In this document: positions 37,497-47,211 of the stretch, one piece after another
Numbering within the stretch: the first letter of the stretch is position 1
Layout of the letters: every line of letters starts with the position of its first letter
The notes under the pieces: model-generated
Seen by the model: only the letters and a program-made list of their open reading frames with translations
What the model was told of the DNA's origin: nothing
Database searches by the model: none
DNA from: Gammaproteobacteria bacterium
Lineage (GTDB): Bacteria; Gemmatimonadota; Gemmatimonadetes; Longimicrobiales; Gaopeijiaceae
NCBI GenBank assembly: GCA_028821195.1
Contig: JAPPHB010000015.1
Span: 124,001-188,000 of the forward strand
Reading direction: 5' to 3'
DNA: 64,000 bases
Made by a program: the position numbers and the translations under genes

Positions 37497-38693
37497 TCAG
37501 CCACGTCTCCTCCCGAAGAACTCGTCGAACCGCCCATCGAAGATGATCGCGGTGTAGCCGTCGCCAGTACAGTTGGTCGCGGTGCGCAGCATGTCGGGGA
37601 TGCCTCCGGAGAGGGCGATCCAGCTCGCGATGAACTCGCCTTGCGCCGCGCCATCGAGCCCCAGAATGCTCGCGAAGAGGGTCGCGCTCCAGAGCGCCGT
37701 GCCCATCCCGGCCGGAAGCCCCGGGGCGGCGATGGTGAAGAGCACGACGGCGGGCCACGCGGCCAGCATCATCATCCAACTGAGCTCCAGGCCGAAGACG
37801 TGGCTCACGACGAAGGGCCCGTAGGCGACGTAGGCCAGCGCGCTGGCGTCCAGGTTCACGACCGCGCCGAACGGCAGCACGAAGTCGGCCACCTCGTCGC
37901 GCACGCCGACCCGCTTGGCGTTGGCGAGGTTGACGGGAAGCGTCGCCAGCGACGAACACGTCCCGGCGGCGAACACGGCTGTGGGGACGTAATACCGGCT
38001 CAGGACCGGTCCCACGGGGCGGCGCCCGACCCGGCGCACGAGCACGAACGTGTAGAACGCCCACCAGACGAGCACGAGCGCGCCCGTGTAGGCCGTCATG
38101 GTGAGGTAGTGGGACAGCCCCAGCCTCGCTCCGAAGCGGACGCCCAGGGTGATGCCGAAGGCGAGGATGAGGGGCAGCATCACGTAGGCGAGCCCGCTCC
38201 CCGCGCTCTCGATGGCGTCGGCGATGCGCTTGAGCACCCGGTAGGTCGGATCGTGGCGGGCGCCCCAAAGCCCCATCAGGACGCCCACGAGGATCGCCAG
38301 GAGCGGCCACGAGGCTCCGCCCGCTCCGAGGCTCTCGAGCATAGTGGCGGCTTCGGTCCAAACGCCCCGCCCGCCCGTCGTCAGTGGAATGCGGAAGATG
38401 ACCGCGGACGTAAAGAGCGCGATGAGCCCCGCGACGGTCGACGTGAACACGTACCAGAGAACCACCGCGCCGGCGAACCGCCCCGCCAGCCCGCGCCGCA
38501 CCAGGGTGGCGATGGCCGGGCTGAGGGCGGCCAGGATCAGGAGCGGCACGATGGCAACCACCCACGCGATCAGCGTGGCGGTGGCGTCGGCGACGGGGGC
38601 GAGAGGGCCTGGGAGAAGACCCCCTGCCGCCAGACCCGCCAGCAGAGCCAGAAACGTCCACACATAGGTGGGGATCCTGCGGACTTCCGACAG
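37497..38693 (-). CDS. Dicarboxylate/amino acid:cation symporter (DAACS)
   Basis: The 398-aa transporter shows the glutamate-transporter (GltP/DctA) core: the serine-rich hairpin CSSLATLPVN near residue 245 and the substrate/cation motif AVVNLDASALAYV near 275 (NMDGTA in classical members). A second hairpin, SGGIPDMLRTATNCTGDGY, lies near the end, with about eight membrane helices. No ATG, GTG or TTG fits well. A CTG at 38693 lies five bases after a perfect GGAAGGAGG, so it is the most likely start. TTG 38732 is an alternative. Confidence 0.85.
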   Translation of the reverse strand: MSEVRRIPTYVWTFLALLAGLAAGGLLPGPLAPVADATATLIAWVVAIVPLLILAALSPAIATLVRRGLAGRFAGAVVLWYVFTSTVAGLIALFTSAVIFRIPLTTGGRGVWTEAATMLESLGAGGASWPLLAILVGVLMGLWGARHDPTYRVLKRIADAIESAGSGLAYVMLPLILAFGITLGVRFGARLGLSHYLTMTAYTGALVLVWWAFYTFVLVRRVGRRPVGPVLSRYYVPTAVFAAGTCSSLATLPVNLANAKRVGVRDEVADFVLPFGAVVNLDASALAYVAYGPFVVSHVFGLELSWMMMLAAWPAVVLFTIAAPGLPAGMGTALWSATLFASILGLDGAAQGEFIASWIALSGGIPDMLRTATNCTGDGYTAIIFDGRFDEFFGRRRG

Positions 38694-38748
38694 CCTTACC
38701 TCCTTCCGGTTTTTCGTTTGGCCGACTGCCAACCTTTCATTCCCAAGC

Positions 38749-40092
38749 TCACCCGCGCCGCGCCGCGATCGCCTCGATTGCCGCATCGATCTCGTCGCGG
38801 GTGTTGAAGAAGTGGATCGACAGCCGGAAATCGCGCGGCTGCCGGACCGGCGACGCGAGGATCCCGTCGCCTTCGCGCAGGTCGTTGTAGAGCTCCGTGG
38901 CGTCACACCCCTCGGGCAGTTCGAGCACGAACACGCCCGACCGGTCCGGCCGCGCGCGCGGCGACGACACGCCCAGCCCGTCCGTGCCGTCGACCGCCTC
39001 GATCGCATGGTCGACCAGGGACTGGATCCGCTCCTCGACCCGCGCGAGGCCGATGTCCTCCATCCAATCGACGGCGCGCGCGAAGCCGGCGAAGTCCGCG
39101 AGGGCGCGGGTGCCGAATTCGTAACGGGCAGCGCTCGGGAGCAGGGTGTAGGCGCCTTCGTAGTCCATGGTCGCGTGGCTGTGGGAGCCGGCCCAACTGA
39201 GCCGCACGTCGTCGAGCAGCTCTCGGCGCACGAAGAGCGCCCCGGTGCCCTTCGGGCCCAGCAGCCACTTGTGGCCGCACGTGGAATAGCAGTCGCAGCC
39301 GAGTGCGCGGAAATCGGTGGGGACGCACCCCGGGCCTTGCGCGCCGTCGAGGTGGTAGCGCACGCCGCGGGAGCGGAGCAGCGCGCCCAGTTCGGCGGAC
39401 TCGTCGGTGCGCAGCGTCCGTCCGTTGTTCCGGGACACGTGGCTGACGCTCACCATGCGCGTGCGGGCGGAGAGCTGGCCGCGGACTTCGTCGAGGAGTT
39501 CCGTCCCCGTGCTCAGATCGATCTCGCGAATCACGATCCCGAACCGGTCCTTCAGGACGTACCATGGGATTACGTTCGCGGGGTGCTCCGTGTTGGAGAT
39601 CACGACTTCGTCGCCCTCCCTCCAGTTCAGACTCCAGGCGACGATGGAGATTCCCTCCGAGGTGCTGTGCGTGAGCGCGACCTCGTCGGCCCCGGCCCCG
39701 AATACGCGCGCGAGCTGCGCCCGCAGGTCGGGTTCGATGCGGCCCATGTCGGTCGCAATGCGGGGCTCGGCGGGGCTTTCGTTCTGGAAGGCGAGCCGTT
39801 CCCGGACGTGGTCGATGACCGGGTCGGGGGAGGGGCCGATCCCGCCGGTCTGGAAGTAGAGGCTGCCGGTCGAGGCGGGGATCTCGGCGCGAGCGCGGGC
39901 GACCCAGGCCTCCTGAGGCGCGGTCTGGCCGGTGAGCCGCGGACCCGCGTCCGTAGCCGGGCGGGTCGTGGGCTCCGTGTCCGCTCCATCCATCCCGCCC
40001 AGCAGAGCGACCCGCCCGACCGGCACCACCGGAGCGAGAGCCAGCGCTCCCGCCGATCGGCGAAGAAAACTGCGTCGATTTGTGTTCATCAT
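38749..40092 (-). CDS. Tat-exported class V aminotransferase-fold PLP enzyme (second copy)
   Basis: The 447-aa protein has a twin-arginine leader (TNRRSFLRRSAGALALAP) and a class V PLP domain with THSTSEGISIVAWSL, SNTEHPANVIPWY, the cofactor Asp in YHLDGAQGPG and the lysine in TCGHKWLLGPKGTGALF. It resembles isopenicillin-N epimerase-like exported enzymes and the protein at 11831. It overlaps the FAD protein upstream by four bases (ATGA), so the two are co-translated. A joint pathway acting on exported amino compounds is possible but unproven. Confidence 0.87.
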   Translation of the reverse strand: MMNTNRRSFLRRSAGALALAPVVPVGRVALLGGMDGADTEPTTRPATDAGPRLTGQTAPQEAWVARARAEIPASTGSLYFQTGGIGPSPDPVIDHVRERLAFQNESPAEPRIATDMGRIEPDLRAQLARVFGAGADEVALTHSTSEGISIVAWSLNWREGDEVVISNTEHPANVIPWYVLKDRFGIVIREIDLSTGTELLDEVRGQLSARTRMVSVSHVSRNNGRTLRTDESAELGALLRSRGVRYHLDGAQGPGCVPTDFRALGCDCYSTCGHKWLLGPKGTGALFVRRELLDDVRLSWAGSHSHATMDYEGAYTLLPSAARYEFGTRALADFAGFARAVDWMEDIGLARVEERIQSLVDHAIEAVDGTDGLGVSSPRARPDRSGVFVLELPEGCDATELYNDLREGDGILASPVRQPRDFRLSIHFFNTRDEIDAAIEAIAARRG

Positions 40093-41471
40093 GTGTTCTC
40101 CCTCACCTTCCGGAACCGCCAGCCGTGCAGAATGCTCCCGTAGTGATTGAACGAGCGCCTCGCCTCGGCATCGTCGAAGGGATAGTTCGCGCCGAGCTGT
40201 ACCGCGGCGGCGAGCCCGCTGACGAAGCACGTCTCCTGACTGTTGATGAGCGTATGCGCCCCACAATGCCAGGTCCGCCGCTGCCCCTGGATCCTGCGGA
40301 ATAACGGCACAAGCCATGCGACATGGCGCACGTCGTGCACGATGTGCTGGAACCACCACTTGCCGATAATCTTCCGATTATCGATTCGACTGATGGGATT
40401 GTAGGTCACCAGGCAGGGCCGGTCAGACCGGCCGACCCACGGCTGCTGGTTGTGCATGATATACGTGATCTCATAGTTGTCCGGCCTGGCGCCGTATTGC
40501 TCGATATGATTGCTCCGCGTTGTCAGGGGCTTCACTTCGTTGTCGGGGAGGACGGACGCGTCGAAGTGGATGATGGTATGGTTGTGAAGTTCGCTCTCGT
40601 AGCGCACCGACGAGAGAATGTAGCGCTCGAGCAGAGTGGGGTCGTCGAGCATCATCAGCGTCTGGTTGGCGTTGCATGCGAAGATCACCTGGTCGAACGT
40701 CTCCCTGGCGCCGTTCTCGTCCTCGATCACCACGTGGGACGGCCCGCGGTAGACCTTCCGCACCGGCCGGTCGAGGTAGATCCGGTCCCGGAAGTTCACG
40801 GTCAGATGCTCGTAGATGCGGCGCGTCCCCTGGTCCCAGGTCTGCATGGGCGTGGCCGACTCGATGTCGAAAAACTCGAGGTACCGTGAGAAGAGCGCCG
40901 CGGGCATGTCGAACACGTTCGTCGCCATCAGGAAGTTGACGAACATCGGCTTCAGCACCTTGTACCTGAAGTCTCCTGAGAATCCGGCCAGGTTCAGGAC
41001 CGTCCCCATGCTGACGTAGTTGAAGGGATTGAGGGCGTTCAGGAACTTCGACTGCGAGCGGGTCAGCCAGCCGAACCGGTGCAGCCACCTGAGGATTCGC
41101 TGGAACTTCGCAATCTCGGGTTGCAGTTGCTCCCTGATATCGGAGTCGAAATCGTGGGCATAGATGCCGCCCCGGTATTTCACGCTGTAGCTGAATCGGG
41201 TGTCGATCAGCTCGATGCCGTACTCCTCCATCAACAGCATGATGTGCCGGTATACCGACGGTATGCAGGCGGTGACGGAGATGTCGAAGGGAATGGAGCT
41301 GCCGTCGCGCTGGGGCATGTCCGCGGTGACCGCATTGCCGCCGATCCGGTCCCGGGCCTCGTACAGCCGGAAGTCGAACCGGTCCGGGTGGCGGTCGAGC
41401 GCCCACGCGGCCGCGAGGCCCGAGATGCCTCCGCCGATGATGGCGATTCGCCGCGGGATCGTCCTGGTCAT
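40089..41471 (-). CDS. FAD-dependent amine oxidase-like protein
   Basis: The 460-aa flavoprotein has the N-terminal dinucleotide-binding motif RRIAIIGGGISGLAAAWAL, the LYEARDRIGGNA segment, and the C-terminal CGAHTLINSQETCFVSGLAAA FAD-contact region of the NAD(P)-binding amine-oxidase/phytoene-desaturase-like family. No signal peptide is seen, so it is cytoplasmic. It is translationally coupled to the exported aminotransferase. The substrate is unknown. ATG 41471 was chosen because the Rossmann motif follows within 10 residues. Confidence 0.82.
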   Translation of the reverse strand: MTRTIPRRIAIIGGGISGLAAAWALDRHPDRFDFRLYEARDRIGGNAVTADMPQRDGSSIPFDISVTACIPSVYRHIMLLMEEYGIELIDTRFSYSVKYRGGIYAHDFDSDIREQLQPEIAKFQRILRWLHRFGWLTRSQSKFLNALNPFNYVSMGTVLNLAGFSGDFRYKVLKPMFVNFLMATNVFDMPAALFSRYLEFFDIESATPMQTWDQGTRRIYEHLTVNFRDRIYLDRPVRKVYRGPSHVVIEDENGARETFDQVIFACNANQTLMMLDDPTLLERYILSSVRYESELHNHTIIHFDASVLPDNEVKPLTTRSNHIEQYGARPDNYEITYIMHNQQPWVGRSDRPCLVTYNPISRIDNRKIIGKWWFQHIVHDVRHVAWLVPLFRRIQGQRRTWHCGAHTLINSQETCFVSGLAAAVQLGANYPFDDAEARRSFNHYGSILHGWRFRKVRENT

Positions 41472-41472
41472 G

Positions 41473-42645
41473 CTATTCGCGAGGTGAGCCGTGCGGCAGC
41501 AACATTTCGGCGAGTCCGGCCGCGGGCACGGCCTCAATCCGACTGGCCAACCGATAGCGGGACGTGCCGGCGTGGATCACGTCGAGACGGCCCAGGTTGA
41601 GCGTTTCCATCGCAGACCGCATGGACCGGGTGAGCCGCGGAGCCTCGGAGCGCTTGATTTCAAAGCCGTGCCGGCGTGCGCCGTCGATCACCAGAAGATC
41701 GAGCTCCGCGCCTGCGTGCGTGGACCAGTGGAAGCAACGATCGGGAGGCGCCCCCATGAGGTGAGCGATCTGTTGAATGACAAACCCCTCCCAGGAAGCC
41801 CCGACTTTCGGGTGCGAGACGACATCCGTACGGCTGGTGAGGCCGAGCAGGGCGTGGAGGATGCCGGAGTCCGCGATGTAGACCTTGGGCGAACGCACCT
41901 GTCGCTTGCTGATGTTCTCGAACCAGGGCTGGAGCTGGCGGACGACGAAGACGGAGGTCAGGAGATCCAGGTACCGACGCACCGTGGTATGGGCGACCCC
42001 GAAGGCGCGTCCAAACTCGGCGCCGTTCCAGATCTGCCCGTGCCAGTGCGCAAGCATCGTCCAGAAACGGCTGAGCGTCGGTGATGGAATGGTGTTTCCG
42101 AGCCCCGGCAGATCGCGGGAGAGCAGGGTGCGAACGAAGGCGTCCCGCCACCGGCGGCTTGCAGCTTCCGACTGCGCGAGGTAGGAGCGCGGAAAGCCGC
42201 CACGCAGCCAGAGGCTCTGCAGATCGTCGACCTCAGTCAGATTGAAGCCGTCGAGTTCGTGGAAGGCAACACGGCCCGCAAGCGACTCCGAGGTTTGGCG
42301 CAGCAGTTCCGGCGATGCGCTCCCGAGCACCAGAAAGCGGGCTGGCGGACCCGGACGATCGACGAGAACGCGCAGGAGTTCGAAGACGCCGGGAAGTCGG
42401 TGGATCTCGTCGAGGACCACGAGACCCTGAAGCGGTCGGAGCTCCAGCCCGGGATCCGCGAGCCGCGCAAGGTCGGCTGGATCCTCGAGATCGAACCAGT
42501 AGACGGGATCCTGATGTGCCTCAGCCAGTTGCCGAGCCAGGGTGGTCTTGCCCACCTGGCGTGCCCCCAGCAAGGCGACGACCGGGAATTCGCGCAGCAG
42601 CAGCCGTACGCGCGTCAGGTCATCCTCTCTTGCGATCATCATCAT
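41473..42645 (-). CDS. AAA ATPase with DUF4143 domain
   Basis: The 390-aa protein belongs to the common AAA_14/DUF4143 family. Walker A is GARQVGKTT (residues 27-35), Walker B LVVLDEIHRLPG, then LVLGSASPELL. A winged-helix part (VAHTTVRRYLDLL) and a PD-(D/E)XK-like C-terminal segment (GASWEGFVIQQI...HAGAELDLLVIDG...FEIKRS) follow. The Glu/Asp-Glu-Lys order in that segment resembles a nuclease fold. Biological role is unsettled in the literature that I know. It starts with three consecutive Met codons after a GC-poor region. Confidence 0.85.
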   Translation of the reverse strand: MMMIAREDDLTRVRLLLREFPVVALLGARQVGKTTLARQLAEAHQDPVYWFDLEDPADLARLADPGLELRPLQGLVVLDEIHRLPGVFELLRVLVDRPGPPARFLVLGSASPELLRQTSESLAGRVAFHELDGFNLTEVDDLQSLWLRGGFPRSYLAQSEAASRRWRDAFVRTLLSRDLPGLGNTIPSPTLSRFWTMLAHWHGQIWNGAEFGRAFGVAHTTVRRYLDLLTSVFVVRQLQPWFENISKRQVRSPKVYIADSGILHALLGLTSRTDVVSHPKVGASWEGFVIQQIAHLMGAPPDRCFHWSTHAGAELDLLVIDGARRHGFEIKRSEAPRLTRSMRSAMETLNLGRLDVIHAGTSRYRLASRIEAVPAAGLAEMLLPHGSPRE

Positions 42646-42685
42646 TGAAATCTGTGCGACGACCGTTCATTTTGCAAGGGAGCAC

Positions 42686-42925
42686 ATGGAGGCATCGCAA
42701 GACTTCCGCGTCCCGGCCGCAGCCGTCCTCCTCGCCTCGCCCGCGGCCTGCGCCCCAGGCGATGAGGGCTCAAAACACACAAGATATAATACAGGTATCA
42801 TACAGGATAACATACAAGACGCCGGGCTGAACATACAGGATCTCGTGAACGGGTGGGCGGTGTTCCGTTGGAAGCCGATCTTTCCCACCAGTCGGAGAAT
42901 GACCGGGAGGTCGTGCGTCTGCTGA
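42686..42925 (+). CDS. Doubtful small exported peptide ORF
   Basis: A 79-aa frame starts at ATG 42686 with AAGGGAG five bases upstream. It contains a short hydrophobic stretch ending AAC that looks like a lipoprotein signal. Its middle encodes IQD repeats created by the ATACAGG DNA repeats, and it has no recognisable domain. It may be a fortuitous frame in the 378-base gap between the DUF4143 ATPase and the S9 peptidase. Confidence 0.2.
   Translation: MEASQDFRVPAAAVLLASPAACAPGDEGSKHTRYNTGIIQDNIQDAGLNIQDLVNGWAVFRWKPIFPTSRRMTGRSCVC
42789..42839. repeat. Helically phased ATACAGG repeats
   Basis: ATACAGG occurs at 42789, 42800 and 42833, with a variant ATACAAG at 42812. Start-to-start distances are 11, 12 and 21 bases, about one, one and two DNA turns. 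The block is AT-rich against a GC-rich background and lies between divergent genes. It looks like a multi-site regulator-binding array or iteron-like element. Confidence 0.6.
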
Positions 42926-43023
42926 TCGAGGCGTGTGACGGTTGCCCGTGCGCGGACCGCAGCCCAGCCGCTATGCTTGTCGTCTGAGCCCGCGCGCGAC
43001 TCGCAGCACCCAAGGAGACCCGC

Positions 43024-45078
43024 ATGACCGCCCGCCCCCACTTCCGCACCGCCCCAGCGCTTCTTGCCCTCGCGATCGCCTTTGCACCGCCCGCCCCTTC
43101 GGCCGCGCAGCAGCCGAGCGGCCTCCTCGACATGGACACCTACATGGAGATGGAGTCGGTCGGCAGCCCGAGCATCTCTCCGGACGGCAACTACATCCTC
43201 TTCACGCGCGGGAGCGTGGACAAGATGAACGACCGGAACAAGAGCGAGCTGATGATCATGGATCTGTCCACGCGGCGGATCAGCGAGCTCGAGACCGGCA
43301 GCTTCGAGGTCTCGTCACCGATCTGGTCGCCGGACGGTGCGCGGATCGCCTTCCTGTCCGACAAGAGCGGGACGAACCAGATCCACGTCATGTGGCTCGA
43401 CACGCGCGAGACCAAGCAGCTCACCAACCTCGACCGGGCCCCCGGCGGCATCCGCTGGTCGCCCGACGGCGCGCGGATCTCGTTTACGAGCTTCATCCCG
43501 GAGACCGGATCCCCGCTGCCCATCACGATGCCCGCCTTCCCGCCGGGCGCGAACCTGGCCAGGCCGGCCGTGGTGGAGGACCGCATCGCCTGGCAGCGCG
43601 ACGGGACCGGCTACACGCGCCGGGGCAACACGCAGATCTTCATCGTCGACGCGGACCTGGGCGGCACCCCGCGCCAGATCACCTTCGGCGACACCTCGCA
43701 CGGCAATCCGCGCTGGGCGCCGGACGGCACGAAGCTGTACTTCAGCGGCGATCTCATCCCTGAAGAGGGCTATGAGCGCGGCAACTCCGAGGTGCACGCC
43801 ATCGACCTCGCGACCCTCGAAATCACCACGCTCACGGACCGCCTGGGCCCCGACAACGGCCCCATCCCGTCGCCCGACGGGCGCATGATCGCCTACACCG
43901 GCTACGACGAGAACGAGAACTACAGCAACCTGTCGCACCTCTATCTGATGGATGCCGACGGCTCGGGCAGCCGGATGCTCGCCGGCAACCTCAAGAACTC
44001 CCCGAGCGGCGTCACCTGGGCGCCGGACGGGTCCGGCCTCTACTACACCCTGGGCGAGGAGGGCTCGTCCAACCTCCACTTCGTGTCCACGAGCGGTGAC
44101 ATCGAGAAGGTGACGGACGGCGTCCACTACATCTCCGGCGTCTCGATCGCGAACAACGGCCGCGCGGCCGCCATCAACTCGACCTTCTACCGCCCGAACT
44201 ATCTGGTCACATTCGACCTGGACGACGCGGATGAGCTCGAGACCTTGGTCGATTACAACGAGGACGTGCTCGCCGGCATCACGCTCGGCGACGTCGAGGA
44301 GATCTGGACCGAGTCCGTTGACGGCTGGCCGGTGCAGGGGTGGCTCATGAAGCCGGCCAACTTCGATCCGGGGCGCGAGTACCCGCTGCTGCTGTGGATC
44401 CACGGCGGGCCGGTGTCGATGTACACCGTGCGCTGGAACTGGAACTGGCAGAACTTCGCGGCGGACGGCTACGCGGTGCTGTGGACGAACCCGCGCGGGA
44501 GCACCGGATACGGCCAGGACTTCGTGAACGGCATCAACTACCTGTATCCCGGCAACGACTTCCACGACCTCATGGCCGGCGTGGACGCCGCCATCGAACG
44601 CGGCTTCATCGACGAGGACAACATGTTCGTCACCGGGAGCAGCGGGGGCGGCGTCCTCACCGCCTGGACCGTGGGACACACCGACCGCTTCCGGGCCGCG
44701 GTGTCGCAGCGGCCGGTCATCAACTGGCACTCCTTCGTGGGGACGACGGACGGGTCGGGCTGGTACCGCCGCTTCCGCTCCTATCCCTGGGAGGACCCGG
44801 TGGAGTATGCCGAGCGCTCACCGCTGCACTACGTCGGCAACGTCACCACGCCGACTATGCTGCTCTCGGGCGTCGAGGACCTGCGCACCCCGATGCCCCA
44901 GGCGGAGGAGTTCTACCGCGCGCTCAAGGTGCTCGGCCAGGAGACGATGCACGTCAAGATTCCGGACGAGTACCACGGCTCGCGCTCCGTGTCGCACCGG
45001 ATCATGACGCAGCTCTACATCAAGGCGTGGTTCGACAAGTATCGGACAGGGGCGGTGACGCAGCAGGACGGCGGGTAG
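43024..45078 (+). CDS. Secreted S9 family prolyl oligopeptidase-like peptidase
   Basis: The 684-aa exported serine peptidase has a signal peptide (cleavage after PSAAQ near residue 29). A beta-propeller follows (about 35-400) with repeated SPDG/WAPDG blades of the TolB/DPP type, and then an alpha/beta-hydrolase domain. The catalytic triad is visible: nucleophile Ser540 in GSSGGG, Asp619 in GVEDLRTPMP and His651 in EYHGS, together with the oxyanion HGGP near residue 460. It probably trims peptides outside the cell. ATG 43024 follows CAAGGAG. Confidence 0.93.
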   Translation: MTARPHFRTAPALLALAIAFAPPAPSAAQQPSGLLDMDTYMEMESVGSPSISPDGNYILFTRGSVDKMNDRNKSELMIMDLSTRRISELETGSFEVSSPIWSPDGARIAFLSDKSGTNQIHVMWLDTRETKQLTNLDRAPGGIRWSPDGARISFTSFIPETGSPLPITMPAFPPGANLARPAVVEDRIAWQRDGTGYTRRGNTQIFIVDADLGGTPRQITFGDTSHGNPRWAPDGTKLYFSGDLIPEEGYERGNSEVHAIDLATLEITTLTDRLGPDNGPIPSPDGRMIAYTGYDENENYSNLSHLYLMDADGSGSRMLAGNLKNSPSGVTWAPDGSGLYYTLGEEGSSNLHFVSTSGDIEKVTDGVHYISGVSIANNGRAAAINSTFYRPNYLVTFDLDDADELETLVDYNEDVLAGITLGDVEEIWTESVDGWPVQGWLMKPANFDPGREYPLLLWIHGGPVSMYTVRWNWNWQNFAADGYAVLWTNPRGSTGYGQDFVNGINYLYPGNDFHDLMAGVDAAIERGFIDEDNMFVTGSSGGGVLTAWTVGHTDRFRAAVSQRPVINWHSFVGTTDGSGWYRRFRSYPWEDPVEYAERSPLHYVGNVTTPTMLLSGVEDLRTPMPQAEEFYRALKVLGQETMHVKIPDEYHGSRSVSHRIMTQLYIKAWFDKYRTGAVTQQDGG

Positions 45079-45153
45079 GCAGCCGCGTCTCCCGTCCTTC
45101 GAAGACCGGCAGCGCTCGCGATGAACTGCAGTGTTAGGTTGGAGTCCGCCGCC

Positions 45154-47070
45154 TCACCAGGAGTCGATTCCGGGTAACACGCTCTTCCTGTTGAGCGAGA
45201 CCACTTCGGCGATCCCGGCGCGAAACGCCTCAGGCCCGCGATGCGCCATGTCCGGGTCAGCGCGAAACCGCTCAGCCAGCTTCGCGGCATAGCCCACTTT
45301 CCTTTCGCTGAGCCGCTTGACGAGTGCTTCCTTCGTCAAACCGGAGGGGTGCTCTACACCCAACTCTGCCAGGATTTCACATAGCTCGGAGCGGAGTCCG
45401 TCATGCACGAGTTGCGTTTCCAGGTCTCCGGCGGGATGCAACAGGCATAGCTGCTTCAGCTCGGAGTTGTCGAAACCACGTTTGAGGAGCTGCTGCTTGT
45501 AGATCTCTCCCGCTGTGTCTCCATCGAATACGGCAACCCAAGGTATATCAAGCCCCCGGGCAAGCGTCGCGAACGCCACAGGATTGCCGTTGTTCTGCGC
45601 GTCGATCACGGACACGCGGTACCCGTCCAAGTCGCACTCCATCGCGTGCGCCAGCCCATGCACGATGAGATAGTCGGCCTGCCCTTCGACGATGAGCCAG
45701 CGTTCAGCAAAGAAGATCTCCCCGCGTATGCGCTGAGCAAAGGTTTCAAGAGACCGGAGCTCGTCATCTCCAATGTACCGGGCGGATCGGTCTCGCAACT
45801 CCCTCAGCACACGTTGAGACTCACGACGCCGCTCATGCGCTCCACAACAGCCGAGCAGTCTGCGATACACCTTTTTGTGGAGCACCCCCGAGACAGTGAG
45901 CTTGCTGTTCGGCTGGTCGTACTCCAGCAAGCCATTCGACCGCTCAACCTCCCTCTCCAGACCGTCGAGATCGGCAATCGACACTGAGAAGCGCTCGGGC
46001 AGAGAGCTCACCTTGGTCCCGTCATCGGTGAATCGGACAAGACGAAGGTCTCTGAACGACGTGTTCTGGACGAGGTACGGCGAATGGGTCGTGACGATTC
46101 TCTGGCCGGGTTGAGCCTGGATGTGCCGCCACAGCGTGCGCACCGCATGGGGATGCAAATGGGTTTCCGGTTCCTCGACAAGAAGCGCCGGCCTCCTGTC
46201 TTCCACATACAACTCGTCCAGAAAGTGCCTGACAAACGCCAAGAACATGGAGAAGACCGACAAGCTCTGCATCCCCTGTCCCCTCTCCTCGGGTGGCGAC
46301 CAATGCCTTAGCTCATCCGGCAACCAGAACCATGTGAAAAAGCGAGGATCGTTGGACATCTCCCGGGGCAGCTTGGAAAAATCGGGGACCCAGTCACGGT
46401 GGAGCAGCATGTCATCGTTTATTCCGGCGAGCGCCAAATTGATATCCATCACGGCCGGATCGCCTTTCTGCAGCCTGGAATAGAGCCGGTCCAGAACATC
46501 TTGCGCATCGGACTCAAGACCGGCCGGAAGCTCCGCCGCCCTCAGGCGTTGTTCCCAAAATCTCGGGAAGTTCGACCAGTATTCCTTGTCGACATCCCGC
46601 AATGGGCCAAGGTAGAACACCGGCAAATGGCGCCAGTCGCCGTCGGCTTTCACATGCCGGTACCTTCGTCCGCACCGCGGTTCGTCCACGGCTTCCAGCA
46701 GCCTGCGTCTCGGCTCGATCTTGCCGCTCTCCCGGTTACGCGCAAACCGCGTTACCAGCGCGAGGGAACGACGTTCGCGGCTCAGGTACGAGCGAGCCTT
46801 CGAGTCCGGTTTTTCTTCACCGCCCCGCGGCCATTCCCCCGGTGCGGACTCTTCCACGCAAATGCGAATGCTCGTGCGGATGCTCGCGCCGGATGGCGCC
46901 TCGCCGACTTCCGTCCTTCCCCAGGGACGCGTCAACGCAAGGCGCATCGCATCGAGGATTGCCGATTTCCCCGCATTGTTCGGACCGATCAACACCGTCG
47001 TCTCGCCGAAATCGAGGACGAGATGCCGTATGGACCGGAAGTCTTGGATTTCGACTCGCGTAAGTCTCAT
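45154..47070 (-). CDS. OLD-family ATPase/TOPRIM nuclease
   Basis: The 638-aa protein has an N-terminal SMC-like ATPase (Walker A GPNNAGKS near residue 29, VEEPETHLHP, TTHSPYLVQN) and a C-terminal TOPRIM nuclease. The TOPRIM part carries the Glu motif WLIVEGQADYLIV near residue 455 and the Asp pair in AVFDGDTAG. This is the overcoming-lysogenisation-defect architecture found alone (class 1) or with a UvrD-like helicase in Gabija. No helicase gene is adjacent. A TTG at 47079 is an alternative start. A defence role is likely but not shown. Confidence 0.85.
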   Translation of the reverse strand: MRLTRVEIQDFRSIRHLVLDFGETTVLIGPNNAGKSAILDAMRLALTRPWGRTEVGEAPSGASIRTSIRICVEESAPGEWPRGGEEKPDSKARSYLSRERRSLALVTRFARNRESGKIEPRRRLLEAVDEPRCGRRYRHVKADGDWRHLPVFYLGPLRDVDKEYWSNFPRFWEQRLRAAELPAGLESDAQDVLDRLYSRLQKGDPAVMDINLALAGINDDMLLHRDWVPDFSKLPREMSNDPRFFTWFWLPDELRHWSPPEERGQGMQSLSVFSMFLAFVRHFLDELYVEDRRPALLVEEPETHLHPHAVRTLWRHIQAQPGQRIVTTHSPYLVQNTSFRDLRLVRFTDDGTKVSSLPERFSVSIADLDGLEREVERSNGLLEYDQPNSKLTVSGVLHKKVYRRLLGCCGAHERRRESQRVLRELRDRSARYIGDDELRSLETFAQRIRGEIFFAERWLIVEGQADYLIVHGLAHAMECDLDGYRVSVIDAQNNGNPVAFATLARGLDIPWVAVFDGDTAGEIYKQQLLKRGFDNSELKQLCLLHPAGDLETQLVHDGLRSELCEILAELGVEHPSGLTKEALVKRLSERKVGYAAKLAERFRADPDMAHRGPEAFRAGIAEVVSLNRKSVLPGIDSW

Positions 47071-47211
47071 GGTGTTCAAACCATTCCCGCGTAGGCACTG
47101 CTGGCCGGGTCAACAGAGCTGCTTGCAACAGGTCAACGACAGGCCTGGGATTCTGGGCCCGTCAGCGCCTCGACCGGTGAGCGGTCTGGTCGACCGACGT
47201 TCCGTTACGGC

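Noticed and set aside
45154..47070. Gabija defence system
   Set aside because: GajA-like architecture is present but no UvrD/GajB helicase gene lies on either side.
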